A stretch of 44,697 nucleotides of DNA from Bdellovibrio sp. GT3. GTDB taxonomy: Bacteria > Bdellovibrionota > Bdellovibrionia > Bdellovibrionales > Bdellovibrionaceae. Location of the stretch: contig NZ_JBBNAD010000002.1 in NCBI RefSeq assembly GCF_037996765.1, forward strand, positions 1 through 44,697, in the 5' to 3' direction. Under the pieces are notes generated by a model. That model was not told where the DNA came from and made no database searches. It was given only the letters and a program-made list of their open reading frames with translations. The translations under genes were made by a program, and so were the position numbers. Of this stretch, positions 32,138 through 40,725 are shown piece by piece (position 1 is the first letter of the stretch; every line of letters begins with the position of its first letter).

Positions 32138-33373
32138 ATGAAGCTATCACTACATAAATTGTTGGTTCTTGGTTTGTGTTTGTTTGTCGGCGCATGTGCC
32201 TTCAAGAAGGAAGATGCTGAGGATAAACAGCGCCAGGACTTGGCGGATGAGGTTACGAAGCAGATGCAGGAGGATCATAAGAACGGCGTTGTGGTTCTTA
32301 AACCTTCAAATACCTCGGTTGAATTCGTAGAGCTGGATGAGCCCGGTTACTATCAGATGGTTGTTAAATGGCCTGAAGAAGTTGGGTCTATGGAGGTGTA
32401 CATTAATGGAAACTTCCAAAAATCAGTCAGCGGAAACAACTTTTTCAAATACGACACAAAACACAATCAAAAGATTAATCTTACTCTTCGTGCTTACGCT
32501 GCGCCCGTCCATGGTGGCTCGTTCCTTTCCAAACTTGAACGCACAGACTTAGTCAGCCCATATGACTATATTGTTACGCAATCAGGTTCGCTATCTACCG
32601 AACTTAATATCACACCTAACAGAACATACTTTTTAAATGGCGCACAACTCTTCACTAACGGCCACAACATAAGAATTGAGACCAACAAACTTTATGTTGA
32701 AGACATTGAAAACCAAACAGGTATTGCCGAAGATAGATCGCATATTGTCACTTTTAATCAAAAGACAATAGGAAACAAACCGCTTCAGTTTCAAAATTCC
32801 AATATCTCCATTGAAGCAGACCATGCCGAAGGAAATCTTCGCGTCGCAATGATTGGCGCTGATGGCACAGATGGAAGAGACGCTATTGACTTAATTTCTG
32901 AACAAGGCCGCAGACACATGAGTCAACCTGCAGCTGCGGGCAAGAATGGCGAAGATGGAGTTTTATCCAAAATGATCCCTTGTCACGGCAAGCACTGCTC
33001 TGGCGCCCAAGAACCACGATGTATCACAAACCCAACCTCCGGTTCAGATGGGGCAAACGGATTAAGTGGCTCCCGCGGCGAAGATGGATCTAAAGGTGGT
33101 TCAACAGGAAACCTCAGTGTAAAAATCGAAGATCATTCTAAGTTTTCACTAGAAGTTTTCCAAAAAACCGGCAAAGGTGGCCGCAAAGGCAAAGGTAACC
33201 CTGGACAAATCGGTGGACCAGGCGGCGCTCCAGGCAATCATTTCCATAAATGTGCAAGCGCATCTCCCGGCAACAAAGGTAAAGATGGCGAACATGGCGC
33301 CGATGGCAAAGACGGCGATGACGGGCAACTAGGAATGATCGATACCAACGTTCGTGTAACAATAGGAAATTAA
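32138..33373 (+). CDS. lipoprotein with collagen-like Gly-X-Y tracts
   Basis: 411 residues. Signal with lipobox VGAC (Cys20), a helical charged segment, then a beta-rich domain of about 180 residues. From about 240 onwards there are interrupted Gly-X-Y runs: GADGTDGRDA, GKNGEDG, GSDGANGLSGSRGEDGSKGG, GKGGRKGKGNPGQIGGPGG and GNKGKDGEHGADGKDGDDG. The breaks are non-helical and include CHGKHC and a later HKC, so the fold is not a continuous triple helix. Likely anchored to the outer membrane facing outward. Asp/Lys-rich triplets are typical of bacterial collagen-like proteins. Confidence 0.85.
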   Translation: MKLSLHKLLVLGLCLFVGACAFKKEDAEDKQRQDLADEVTKQMQEDHKNGVVVLKPSNTSVEFVELDEPGYYQMVVKWPEEVGSMEVYINGNFQKSVSGNNFFKYDTKHNQKINLTLRAYAAPVHGGSFLSKLERTDLVSPYDYIVTQSGSLSTELNITPNRTYFLNGAQLFTNGHNIRIETNKLYVEDIENQTGIAEDRSHIVTFNQKTIGNKPLQFQNSNISIEADHAEGNLRVAMIGADGTDGRDAIDLISEQGRRHMSQPAAAGKNGEDGVLSKMIPCHGKHCSGAQEPRCITNPTSGSDGANGLSGSRGEDGSKGGSTGNLSVKIEDHSKFSLEVFQKTGKGGRKGKGNPGQIGGPGGAPGNHFHKCASASPGNKGKDGEHGADGKDGDDGQLGMIDTNVRVTIGN

Positions 33374-33396
33374 TTACCAACCATTGTATTACGCCC

Positions 33397-33420
33397 CGCA
33401 GAACCGATATCGGTTCTGCG
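33397..33420. repeat. 24-bp perfect palindrome
   Basis: The centre is GAACCGATATCGGTTC, flanked by CGCA and TGCG. It forms a perfect hairpin or dimer site just after the collagen-like gene. A related hairpin GAACCGC/GCGGTTC sits about 80 bp on (33498-33512). Neither has a clear T tract. Confidence 0.7.
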
Positions 33421-33422
33421 CC

Positions 33423-33453
33423 GCTTCCGTAAACAGGACCTGGCACCAAACGC
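33423..33453. repeat. dispersed 31-bp repeat, copy 1
   Basis: Begins GCTTCCGTAAACAGGACC and differs from the copy at 35012-35042 at only two of 31 positions. Same orientation; the two flank the phosphohexomutase gene. Looks like a REP-type or similar intergenic element. Confidence 0.75.
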
Positions 33454-33521
33454 AGCTTCCCCCTGACCCGTTTCATACGATACATTACTCAGTGCGGAAC
33501 CGCGGCGGTTCTGCGCCGCAC

Positions 33522-33549
33522 CTCCGAAGGTACGGCGTACCTTTCGGAG
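33522..33549 (+). promoter_or_regulatory. hairpin that traps the phosphohexomutase ribosome site
   Basis: CTCCGAAGGTAC pairs with GTACCTTTCGGAG across a three-base loop, with one bulge. The 3' arm includes GGAG, which is the only Shine-Dalgarno candidate for the ATG at 33556. It may set or regulate translation. Confidence 0.5.
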
Positions 33550-33555
33550 ACAAGC

Positions 33556-34998
33556 ATGGGATTGAAATTTGGGACTAGCGGAGTGCGTGGATTGGTGACG
33601 GAGTTTACGGACCGCGAGGCGTATCTTCTTACGACTGCATTTCTTCAACATGCGAATATCGCGACTCCAGCGAGCAACGTTTCAGTGGGTATGGATCTTA
33701 GAGAAAGCAGCCCCAAGATTCTAAACGCCATCGAGCATGCACTAGCCGATCATAAAAAGGGCATCCACAACTGTGGTGTGCTGCCGACTCCGGCCCTGGC
33801 TTATTACTCTGCAGAAAACAAATCCCTAGCTATCATGGTGACAGGCAGTCACATCCCGGCTGATCGCAATGGAATCAAATTTTATCTGGCAACAGGCGAA
33901 ACACTAAAAAGCGACGACGAGCAAATCTTCAAAAATTACGAAAGACTGCAACAAGAGAACTTCGCCAAGGAACTCTTCGACGAAGAGGGGTCCTTGATCA
34001 GAAAATCCGCCGTTGACACCAAAAAAGCATCTGATGATGCCAAAGAGCTTTTCATCGACCGCTATGTAAAAGCACTGGCGAATCACAGCCTTAAAGGTAC
34101 AAAAGTTATTTTCTACGAACACTCCTCTGCCGCACGTGAATACATGGGCAGCATCCTTGACTACCTTGGAGCTCAGGTCATTCGCGTAGGCCGCAGCGAT
34201 CAATTTATTCCCGTCGACACAGAGGCTGTTGAGTCCTTGGATCTATTCAAAAAATGGATCAGCGAGCACAATGCCGACGCACTGATCAGCACAGATGGTG
34301 ATGGCGATAGACCTCTGGTCATCGACAACAAAGGCCGCCTGGTTCAAGGGGACAAGCTTGGGATTATTTGCTCCGAATTCCTAGGGGTCGAGGCGATCGC
34401 ACTTCCGATCAGCTGTAATTCTGGAGTTTCTAAAATCAAAGAATTTAAAAAGATCATCTTCACTAAAATCGGATCACCTTATGTGGTTGAGGCGCTAAAC
34501 AACCTGAACTCCGAATTTAAATCAGTGGCGGGTTTTGAAGCAAACGGAGGTTACATTCTATCCTCCCCTGTTAAACTTGCGACAGAACTAAAATCCCTGC
34601 CAACGCGCGACTCGATCCTGCCTGCTTTGGCTATTTTGGGGATGGCTGCGAAAAGAAAGTGCACAGTTGCCGATGTTGTCGACAAGCTTCCACCAAGATT
34701 CACATCAAGTGTGCTTGCGAAAAATTGTCCGCCGGAAAAAAGCGCTAAAATTATAGAATCCGTAAGTGCCAATCCAGACGCTTTCATCAAAAGTCTTCTC
34801 CCGACAGCCAATGTTTGGTCCAAGAACACTCTAGATGGTTTGCGCATGACGACGACCAGCGAGCAAGTGGTTCACCTGCGCCCGTCGGGGAATGCACCGG
34901 AGTTCCGTTGTTACACTGAGGCTTCTACACAAAAAGAGGCTGATGCAATTGCGGAAAAGGCTTTGGGAAAAATTAAGGAATTTATCCAGACTCCTTAA
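33556..34998 (+). CDS. phosphohexomutase (phosphomannomutase/phosphoglucomutase type)
   Basis: 480 residues. All four domain signatures are present: catalytic Ser98 in TGSHIP (family usually TASHNP), metal loop DGDGDR (247-252), sugar-specificity loop GFEANGGY and phosphate-binding RPSGNAPEFR. It interconverts hexose 6- and 1-phosphates, probably feeding sugar nucleotides to the glycan cluster downstream. The distinction between mannose, glucose and glucosamine cannot be made here. Flanked by two copies of a 31-bp repeat. Confidence 0.9.
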   Translation: MGLKFGTSGVRGLVTEFTDREAYLLTTAFLQHANIATPASNVSVGMDLRESSPKILNAIEHALADHKKGIHNCGVLPTPALAYYSAENKSLAIMVTGSHIPADRNGIKFYLATGETLKSDDEQIFKNYERLQQENFAKELFDEEGSLIRKSAVDTKKASDDAKELFIDRYVKALANHSLKGTKVIFYEHSSAAREYMGSILDYLGAQVIRVGRSDQFIPVDTEAVESLDLFKKWISEHNADALISTDGDGDRPLVIDNKGRLVQGDKLGIICSEFLGVEAIALPISCNSGVSKIKEFKKIIFTKIGSPYVVEALNNLNSEFKSVAGFEANGGYILSSPVKLATELKSLPTRDSILPALAILGMAAKRKCTVADVVDKLPPRFTSSVLAKNCPPEKSAKIIESVSANPDAFIKSLLPTANVWSKNTLDGLRMTTTSEQVVHLRPSGNAPEFRCYTEASTQKEADAIAEKALGKIKEFIQTP

Positions 34999-35011
34999 TC
35001 TATGACCCAAT

Positions 35012-35042
35012 GCTTCCGTAAATAGGACCTGGCACCAAATGC
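35012..35042. repeat. dispersed 31-bp repeat, copy 2
   Basis: Begins GCTTCCGTAAATAGGACC; two of 31 positions differ from copy 1 at 33423-33453. Lies just downstream of the phosphohexomutase stop codon. Confidence 0.75.
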
Positions 35043-35094
35043 GTAGACAATTGCAGCCGAGCCCTCCAGAATTTACCGCGGAGGGTTTATTCCT

Positions 35095-35565
35095 ATGACC
35101 AAAAACGTACTTACCGCACTTGCTCTTTCATTCTCTCTTCTATGTGCATCCACGGCTCACGCCGACTTTGCAGCAGGCTTAGTCGTTGGTGATCCTATTG
35201 GCTTTACAGGTCGTTTGACTTTGAACGAAAAAAACTCCGTTGATGGTTTCGTGGGCGCATCCAGCGGTTCATACCGTGGTTTGCAACTCCACTCGACATT
35301 CCTATTCGACAACGTTCAATCCTGGGAAGTGGCGACTGAAGGTCCAATGAACCTATACACTGGCGTCGGCGCCCGTTTGATCTTTGTCGATGACGGCAAA
35401 TACGACGGTGATGTGGCGTTTGGTCCACGTGTGCCAGTTGGTTTGACTTATATGATCTCTGATCCTGCGATGGAGGTTTTTGGGGAGTTGGCTGTTGCGA
35501 TGAACGTTTCCCCGAAGGTGGATGCGGATTTGGATATTGGGTTTGGGGTTAGATTTAGGTTTTAA
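35095..35565 (+). CDS. small exported beta-barrel-like protein
   Basis: 156 residues; GGAGGG nine bases before the ATG. Signal peptide about 1-23 (LLCASTAHA). The mature protein is Gly-rich with amphipathic strands (FAAGLVVGDPIGFTGRLTL, LYTGVGARLIFVDDG, DLDIGFGVRFRF) and ends in Phe, as outer-membrane barrels do. Family not recognised. Monocistronic. Confidence 0.75.
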   Translation: MTKNVLTALALSFSLLCASTAHADFAAGLVVGDPIGFTGRLTLNEKNSVDGFVGASSGSYRGLQLHSTFLFDNVQSWEVATEGPMNLYTGVGARLIFVDDGKYDGDVAFGPRVPVGLTYMISDPAMEVFGELAVAMNVSPKVDADLDIGFGVRFRF

Positions 35566-35702
35566 TTCTCCTCTGCTAACAAAATGTTCCCATACAATTA
35601 ACCCAAACATTAATAAACAATACAGCAGCGTTTCTGCATTGTTCTGTCATTTTTTAAGAAAACTTTCGTCATTACTCAATTCATATCCCTAAGGTTTACA
35701 AC

Positions 35703-36791
35703 ATGGAATTTATCGACCTAAAGACCCAGCAAAAAAGAATTCAAAAACAAGTTCAGGAAAAAATTAATACTGTTCTGAATCACGGTCAGTACATCATGGG
35801 TCCAGAGGTTTTTGAATTGGAAGAACGTCTTGCAAAATACACGGGTGCAAAACATTGCATAACGAATGCAAATGGCACTGATGCTCTTATGCTGGCGCTT
35901 ATGGCGATCAACATCAAGCCAGGCGATGAGGTCATCACTACTCCGTTCAGCTTCTTTGCGACTTCAGAGGTTATTAGCTTCTTCGGCGCCGTGCCGGTTT
36001 TTGTAGACATAGATAGAGAAACTTACAACATAGATGCCAATCTGATCGAAGAGAAAATCACTAAAAAAACAAAAGCGATCCTTCCTGTAAGTTTGTATGG
36101 TCAATGCGCCGATTATGATGTCATTGAAGAAATTGCCGCGAAATACGGTATCGTCACGATTGAAGATGCTGCGCAAAGTTTTGGAGCTACATATAAGAAC
36201 AGAAAATCATGCAATCTTACGAAAATTTCCTGCACGAGTTTCTTTCCATCAAAACCATTGGGCTGCTACGGAGATGGTGGAGCTTGCTTTACCAATGATG
36301 ATAAAATTGCCGAGAAAATCAAAATTCTTCGCACTCATGGTCAGGCTAAAAGATACTACCACACAGAAATTGGCATGAATGCACGACTTGACACTCTTCA
36401 AGCTGCGATTCTCCTGGCTAAAATGGACATCTTTGACGATGAAATTCAACTGCGACATGAAATAGGCGCACGCTATACCAAACTAATTAAAGACATTGCC
36501 CCAACTCAAAAAATACTTACAGAGAACACTTCAGCTTATGCACAGTATACGATTGAAGTCGACAACCGGGAGTCAGTCATCAATAAAATGAAAGAACAAG
36601 GCATTCCTACGGCTGTTCACTACCCTATTCCTCTGCACTTACAGCCAGTCTATGCAGGACAGTACAAGGCAGGCTCTTACCCTAAGTCAGAAGAGGCTGC
36701 GAGCCGCGTTGTGAGCTTGCCTATGCATCCATACTTAGATGAGGCGACTCAAGATAAAGTTGTGGCGGCAGTTAAAGAATCCCTAAAATAA
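35703..36791 (+). CDS. DegT/DnrJ/EryC1-family sugar aminotransferase (WbpE-like)
   Basis: 362 residues. Fold type I PLP enzyme: GTDALMLALMA, TTPFSFFATSEV, VSLYGQCADYD, EDAAQSFGATYK and the PLP-Lys block SFFPSKPLGCYGDGGA are all present, with the C-terminal HYPIPLHLQPVY acceptor loop. Similar enzymes aminate C3 of 3-keto sugars (WbpE) or related 4-keto sugars. Ends 67 bp before the convergent dehydratase gene. Part of the surface glycan locus. Confidence 0.9.
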   Translation: MEFIDLKTQQKRIQKQVQEKINTVLNHGQYIMGPEVFELEERLAKYTGAKHCITNANGTDALMLALMAINIKPGDEVITTPFSFFATSEVISFFGAVPVFVDIDRETYNIDANLIEEKITKKTKAILPVSLYGQCADYDVIEEIAAKYGIVTIEDAAQSFGATYKNRKSCNLTKISCTSFFPSKPLGCYGDGGACFTNDDKIAEKIKILRTHGQAKRYYHTEIGMNARLDTLQAAILLAKMDIFDDEIQLRHEIGARYTKLIKDIAPTQKILTENTSAYAQYTIEVDNRESVINKMKEQGIPTAVHYPIPLHLQPVYAGQYKAGSYPKSEEAASRVVSLPMHPYLDEATQDKVVAAVKESLK

Positions 36792-36808
36792 ATTCTAATG
36801 CTGACTAT

Positions 36809-36836
36809 CCCACAGTTACAATCATGTTTCTGTGGG
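36809..36836. terminator. stem-loop between convergent glycan genes
   Basis: CCCACAG (36809-36815) pairs with CTGTGGG (36830-36836). There is no T run, so it is a weak or structural terminator. Confidence 0.45.
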
Positions 36837-36858
36837 CGAATACAAATACCATCAACGG

Positions 36859-38718
36859 TCACTGAGGACACTGATACTCAGGAACTAATTGTTTCAACAT
36901 CGACCGTACGATTTTTTCATCGCCGACAACGCAAGCTTCACGCATACTCTCCAAAGCAGACATCAACTGATTAAACTCAATGGATACTTCTTTCGCAGTC
37001 ATAATTCGTGGATGCGATGTCCAGGAAACGTTGTCACCAATTAAAAGCTCCTCATACAGCTTTTCACCCGGCCTAAGCCCCGTGAATTCAATACTGATGT
37101 CACCCTGTCCAGTTTCTGAATTTCGAACTTCCAAACCACTGAGTTCAATCATCTTTCTGGCCAGATCTACTATCTTTACAGACTCACCCATATCGAGAAC
37201 GAAAACATCTCCGCCCTTACCCATCGCTCCCGCTTGCAATACTAGTTGCGCAGCTTCTGGAATGGTCATAAAGAAACGAGTGACTTCAGGATGGGTCACA
37301 GTGACAGGGCCACCACTTCGAATCTGTTCTTTAAACAAAGGAACTACTGATCCAGAAGACCCCAGAACATTTCCAAAACGAACCATACATAAACGAGTTT
37401 GATGTGTTGTATCCTGAGCTGCACCCTGTAGAATAAGTTCCGCAAGACGTTTTGAAGCTCCCATTATATTTGTAGGCCTCACTGCCTTATCAGTGGAAAT
37501 CAACACAAACGTATCAACTTTTCCCCTTGTAGCAGCTTTAGAGGCAGCCAACGTTCCAAATACGTTATTCAAAACACCTGCAATAATATTTTCTTCAACC
37601 AGAGGTACATGCTTATAGGCAGCAGCATGATAAACTGTTTGAACTCCATACTTGGAAATTACTTTTTCCAGATGCCCTGAATTCAGAACATCGCCCAACA
37701 CAGGAATGACTTCAAAATTAATGCGATGACGATGAATATCCTGTTCGATTTTATAAAGCGCAAATTCTGCTTGCTCAAATAGAATCAGTTTGCGAGGCGT
37801 ATTGAGAACAATCTGGCGACATAATTCAGCCCCAATTGAGCCACCTGCGCCTGTAACTAAAACTACTTTGTCACGAATACATGAATTAATAAGATCTTCA
37901 AAAGGGGGCACAGGGTCTCGCCCAAGTAAATCTTCGACTCCAACTTCGCGAATGTCTTCAATTCGAACTCGCCCCCCCACAAGTTCTCCCATTCCAGGCA
38001 GGGTTTTCAAAACTATGCCCTCCCGCTCAAATTTCTGGATAATTTCCTTTCGACGGGAACGAGTTGCTGAAGGCATTGCAATCAACAGTTGCCTACATTC
38101 TTTCGCCTTCATTACCTCAAGTGCCTCAGAAGGATCAAAGACACGTATACCAACTACATTTGTTCCTTGAACCTCACGATTATCGTCAAAGAAAGCCACC
38201 GGCCGAAACTCAGGTCCCGACATCAAAGCCAACGCCGTTTGCAATCCAGCTCTTCCCGCACCATAAATAACGACCGGTTGACGATGATCCTCTATCCTTT
38301 CAAGACTACGCATTAAACCACGAGCCAAAAAACGACTAGAAGCAATATATGCAATAGCCATGACCCAATAAATTATCAAAGATGAGCGCGGCAAATCTGA
38401 AGCACGCCCCATTACAATGACCGCCGTCAACAAAAGAACTGAAAGAGTTACCCCGTAAAAAACTGTATATATGATTTTGTCGTCCAAATAACGAATCACC
38501 GCCCTGTACAAACCAATACGTATAAAAATTGGTATCGTCACAAACGGAAGAACAAAAAATAACCAGATATAACTTCTAACATCAGGATCCCAAGAACCCA
38601 TTCGTAGTGCGACCGAAGACCAAAGAGCCAATGGCAACAGTACCAAATCACTGAATAGCATCAATAATATTTTAATTCGCCTTGGCAGCCCAGCCAGTCG
38701 CACAAACATAGAAAACAC
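36859..38718 (-). CDS. membrane UDP-GlcNAc 4,6-dehydratase (PglF/WbpM/CapD type)
   Basis: 619 residues. Four N-terminal membrane helices (to about 120), a first Rossmann-like domain with GAGRAGLQTA, then the catalytic SDR domain starting at VTGAGGSIGAELC with YHAAAYKHVPL, STDKAVRPTNIMGASKR and the C-terminal GLRPGEKLYEELL. The usual Tyr of the catalytic Tyr-x3-Lys is replaced by Met in TNIMGASK, as in WbpM and PglF. It makes the 4-keto-6-deoxy sugar, first step of bacillosamine or QuiNAc synthesis. Lies 12 bp downstream of the PglE-like gene. Confidence 0.92.
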   Translation of the reverse strand: MFSMFVRLAGLPRRIKILLMLFSDLVLLPLALWSSVALRMGSWDPDVRSYIWLFFVLPFVTIPIFIRIGLYRAVIRYLDDKIIYTVFYGVTLSVLLLTAVIVMGRASDLPRSSLIIYWVMAIAYIASSRFLARGLMRSLERIEDHRQPVVIYGAGRAGLQTALALMSGPEFRPVAFFDDNREVQGTNVVGIRVFDPSEALEVMKAKECRQLLIAMPSATRSRRKEIIQKFEREGIVLKTLPGMGELVGGRVRIEDIREVGVEDLLGRDPVPPFEDLINSCIRDKVVLVTGAGGSIGAELCRQIVLNTPRKLILFEQAEFALYKIEQDIHRHRINFEVIPVLGDVLNSGHLEKVISKYGVQTVYHAAAYKHVPLVEENIIAGVLNNVFGTLAASKAATRGKVDTFVLISTDKAVRPTNIMGASKRLAELILQGAAQDTTHQTRLCMVRFGNVLGSSGSVVPLFKEQIRSGGPVTVTHPEVTRFFMTIPEAAQLVLQAGAMGKGGDVFVLDMGESVKIVDLARKMIELSGLEVRNSETGQGDISIEFTGLRPGEKLYEELLIGDNVSWTSHPRIMTAKEVSIEFNQLMSALESMREACVVGDEKIVRSMLKQLVPEYQCPQ

Positions 38719-38730
38719 CGTTCCTCTCGA

Positions 38731-39942
38731 CTAACCAGCAGCCACTTTCATCACTTTCGTGATAGCATCGACCAGATCATTAGCATATTCAGAATCCAAA
38801 GTTGGATGCACAAGAAACATCAAACTATCATCACCCATTCGCTGTGCATTTACAAACCGCCCTGAAGGCCCTAGGCCAGCATCTTTAAAAGCTCGCTCTA
38901 GATAAATTTCACTACAGCTCCCTGAATAACATGGAACACCTTCAGCATTGATAGCCGCCATAATTCGATCGCGATTCCAACCTTGATTTAATCTCTCGCT
39001 GTCTACCATCGCGTAGAATTTATAATAAGAATGATAAATTGTGTCGTCTGGTCTATGAACGACAAGCCCCGGAACATTAACAATCCCCGCACTAATGGCG
39101 TCTGCCAATAAGCGTCTCTTCAAAATCCAGTCGTTTAACTTTCTTAACTGAATTCGTCCAACAGCCCCTTGAATCTCTGTCATCCTCCAATTAGTACCAA
39201 AGCTTTCATGTAGCCATCGGAACCCCGGAGGATGAGAGCGCCTAAAGACCGCATCATAGCTTTTACCATGGTCTTTGAAAGCCCAGAGCTTTTCGTAGAG
39301 CTCTGTATCGTTCAATAACAACATTCCGCCTTCGCCCGTAGTGGACATAATTTTATCCTGACAGAAAGAAAAGGCCGACATATCACCATAAGAACCAGCG
39401 TAATTTCCCTTGTATTTTGCTCCATGGCTTTGCGCGCAATCTTCAATAACCTTCAGATTGTACTTCTTCGCAATAAAAAGAATGGCCTCCATATCACAAG
39501 GCCAACCCGCCAAATGAACAGCAATAATGGCCTTCGTTCTTGGAGTTATCGATTTTTCAATTTCTGACGGCAACAAATTCTGTGACTTAGGGTCGACATC
39601 CACAAGAACTGGCGTCGCCCCCACTCGCACAACGCAGCTCGCTGAAGCAATAAATGTTCGGCAAGTGGTAATCACTTCATCGCCCACACCAATTCCATAA
39701 CCAATCAGCGCAAGTTCCAAAGCCAGCGTACCGTTGGCAAGCGCAATTCCATGCTTCATTCCATGAAAAGCTGCGAACTCCGTTTCGAACAACTTAGTCT
39801 CGTTACCGGTCCAATAGTTAACTTTGCCGGAAGCAAGTATCGATGCCACTTTATCAACTTCATCTTTATCGTAATACGGCCATGGCGCAATAGCCGTATT
39901 TCTTTGCGCGGCTCCACCATCTATTGCTAACAAGCTGTTCAT
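38731..39942 (-). CDS. DegT-family sugar aminotransferase (PglE-like)
   Basis: 403 residues. PLP fold type I: ANGTLALELALIG, TCRTFIASASCVV, HLAGWPCDME, EDCAQSHGAKY and the PLP-Lys block AFSFCQDKIMSTTGEGG. The WPCDME and PLP-Lys contexts resemble enzymes that add an amino group to C4 of UDP-4-keto-6-deoxy-GlcNAc. Co-transcribed with the dehydratase that would supply this substrate. AGAGGGAA precedes the ATG. Confidence 0.9.
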   Translation of the reverse strand: MNSLLAIDGGAAQRNTAIAPWPYYDKDEVDKVASILASGKVNYWTGNETKLFETEFAAFHGMKHGIALANGTLALELALIGYGIGVGDEVITTCRTFIASASCVVRVGATPVLVDVDPKSQNLLPSEIEKSITPRTKAIIAVHLAGWPCDMEAILFIAKKYNLKVIEDCAQSHGAKYKGNYAGSYGDMSAFSFCQDKIMSTTGEGGMLLLNDTELYEKLWAFKDHGKSYDAVFRRSHPPGFRWLHESFGTNWRMTEIQGAVGRIQLRKLNDWILKRRLLADAISAGIVNVPGLVVHRPDDTIYHSYYKFYAMVDSERLNQGWNRDRIMAAINAEGVPCYSGSCSEIYLERAFKDAGLGPSGRFVNAQRMGDDSLMFLVHPTLDSEYANDLVDAITKVMKVAAG

Positions 39943-40104
39943 TACTTTCCCTCTTTAATACAAACCGGTGTAGCATAATTTAAAAAAAACCATGCGTCCT
40001 CAAAATATCGGATTTGAATCTCTATAGGATGCGCTGCGCGAGAGCACTTGAGATACAATACTTTTTCCGCTAGCCTGTGAGCCATTTTTCACTCAGGGAG
40101 ATCT

Positions 40105-40725
40105 ATGAAAAGAGGCTTCGACCTCATTCTAGCCACATTGTGCTGCCTCATTTTTGCAGCTCCCATGTCACTCATTTACCTTGGAGTGATTCTTTTTCTA
40201 GGGAAACCTGCAATTTTTTGCCAGGTACGCCCTGGAAAGCTCGGGAAACCATTCAAAATGTACAAATTTAGAACAATGACGGACGCGCACGACAAGTCCG
40301 GCAATATTCTTCCGGATTCACAGCGCCTGACAAGATTCGGACTTCTTCTTCGCCGCACCAGTCTTGATGAGTTGCCCGAAATTCTAAACGTTTTAAAAGG
40401 AGAAATGAGCTTTGTGGGACCTCGACCTCTGTTGATGCAGTACCTACCTCACTACTCCCCTCATCAATCACGTCGTCATGATGTACTCCCCGGAATTACA
40501 GGCTGGGCACAGGTAAATGGAAGAAACCTGCTCAACTGGGAAGACAGGTTTAACTTGGATGTATGGTATGTAGAGAACCAAAGTCTGTTGTTAGATATTA
40601 AAATAATTCTGATGACGATCTGGAAAGTTTTCCGCCGAGAGGGCGTTGCCGCAAAAAACTCAGAAACGATGATACCATTTGCTGACGCCAGCTCAAATTC
40701 CACTAAAAAAACGGATATCACATGA
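40105..40725 (+). CDS. phosphoglycosyl transferase (PglC/WcaJ-type sugar transferase)
   Basis: 206 residues. One N-terminal membrane helix (about 10-32), then the bacterial sugar-transferase domain: MYKFRTM, LRRTSLDELPEILNVLKGEMSFVGPRPLL, PGITGWAQVNGR and NLDVWYVENQSLLLDIKIIL. It loads the first sugar-1-phosphate onto undecaprenyl phosphate. Short size without the WcaJ N-terminal domain matches PglC, which uses UDP-diNAcBac. AGGGAG precedes the ATG. Overlaps the PglD-like gene by 4 bp. Confidence 0.92.
   Translation: MKRGFDLILATLCCLIFAAPMSLIYLGVILFLGKPAIFCQVRPGKLGKPFKMYKFRTMTDAHDKSGNILPDSQRLTRFGLLLRRTSLDELPEILNVLKGEMSFVGPRPLLMQYLPHYSPHQSRRHDVLPGITGWAQVNGRNLLNWEDRFNLDVWYVENQSLLLDIKIILMTIWKVFRREGVAAKNSETMIPFADASSNSTKKTDIT

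Noticed and set aside
33397-33420. Rho-independent terminator for the collagen-like gene
   Set aside because: A perfect stem is present but no T tract follows it on either strand.
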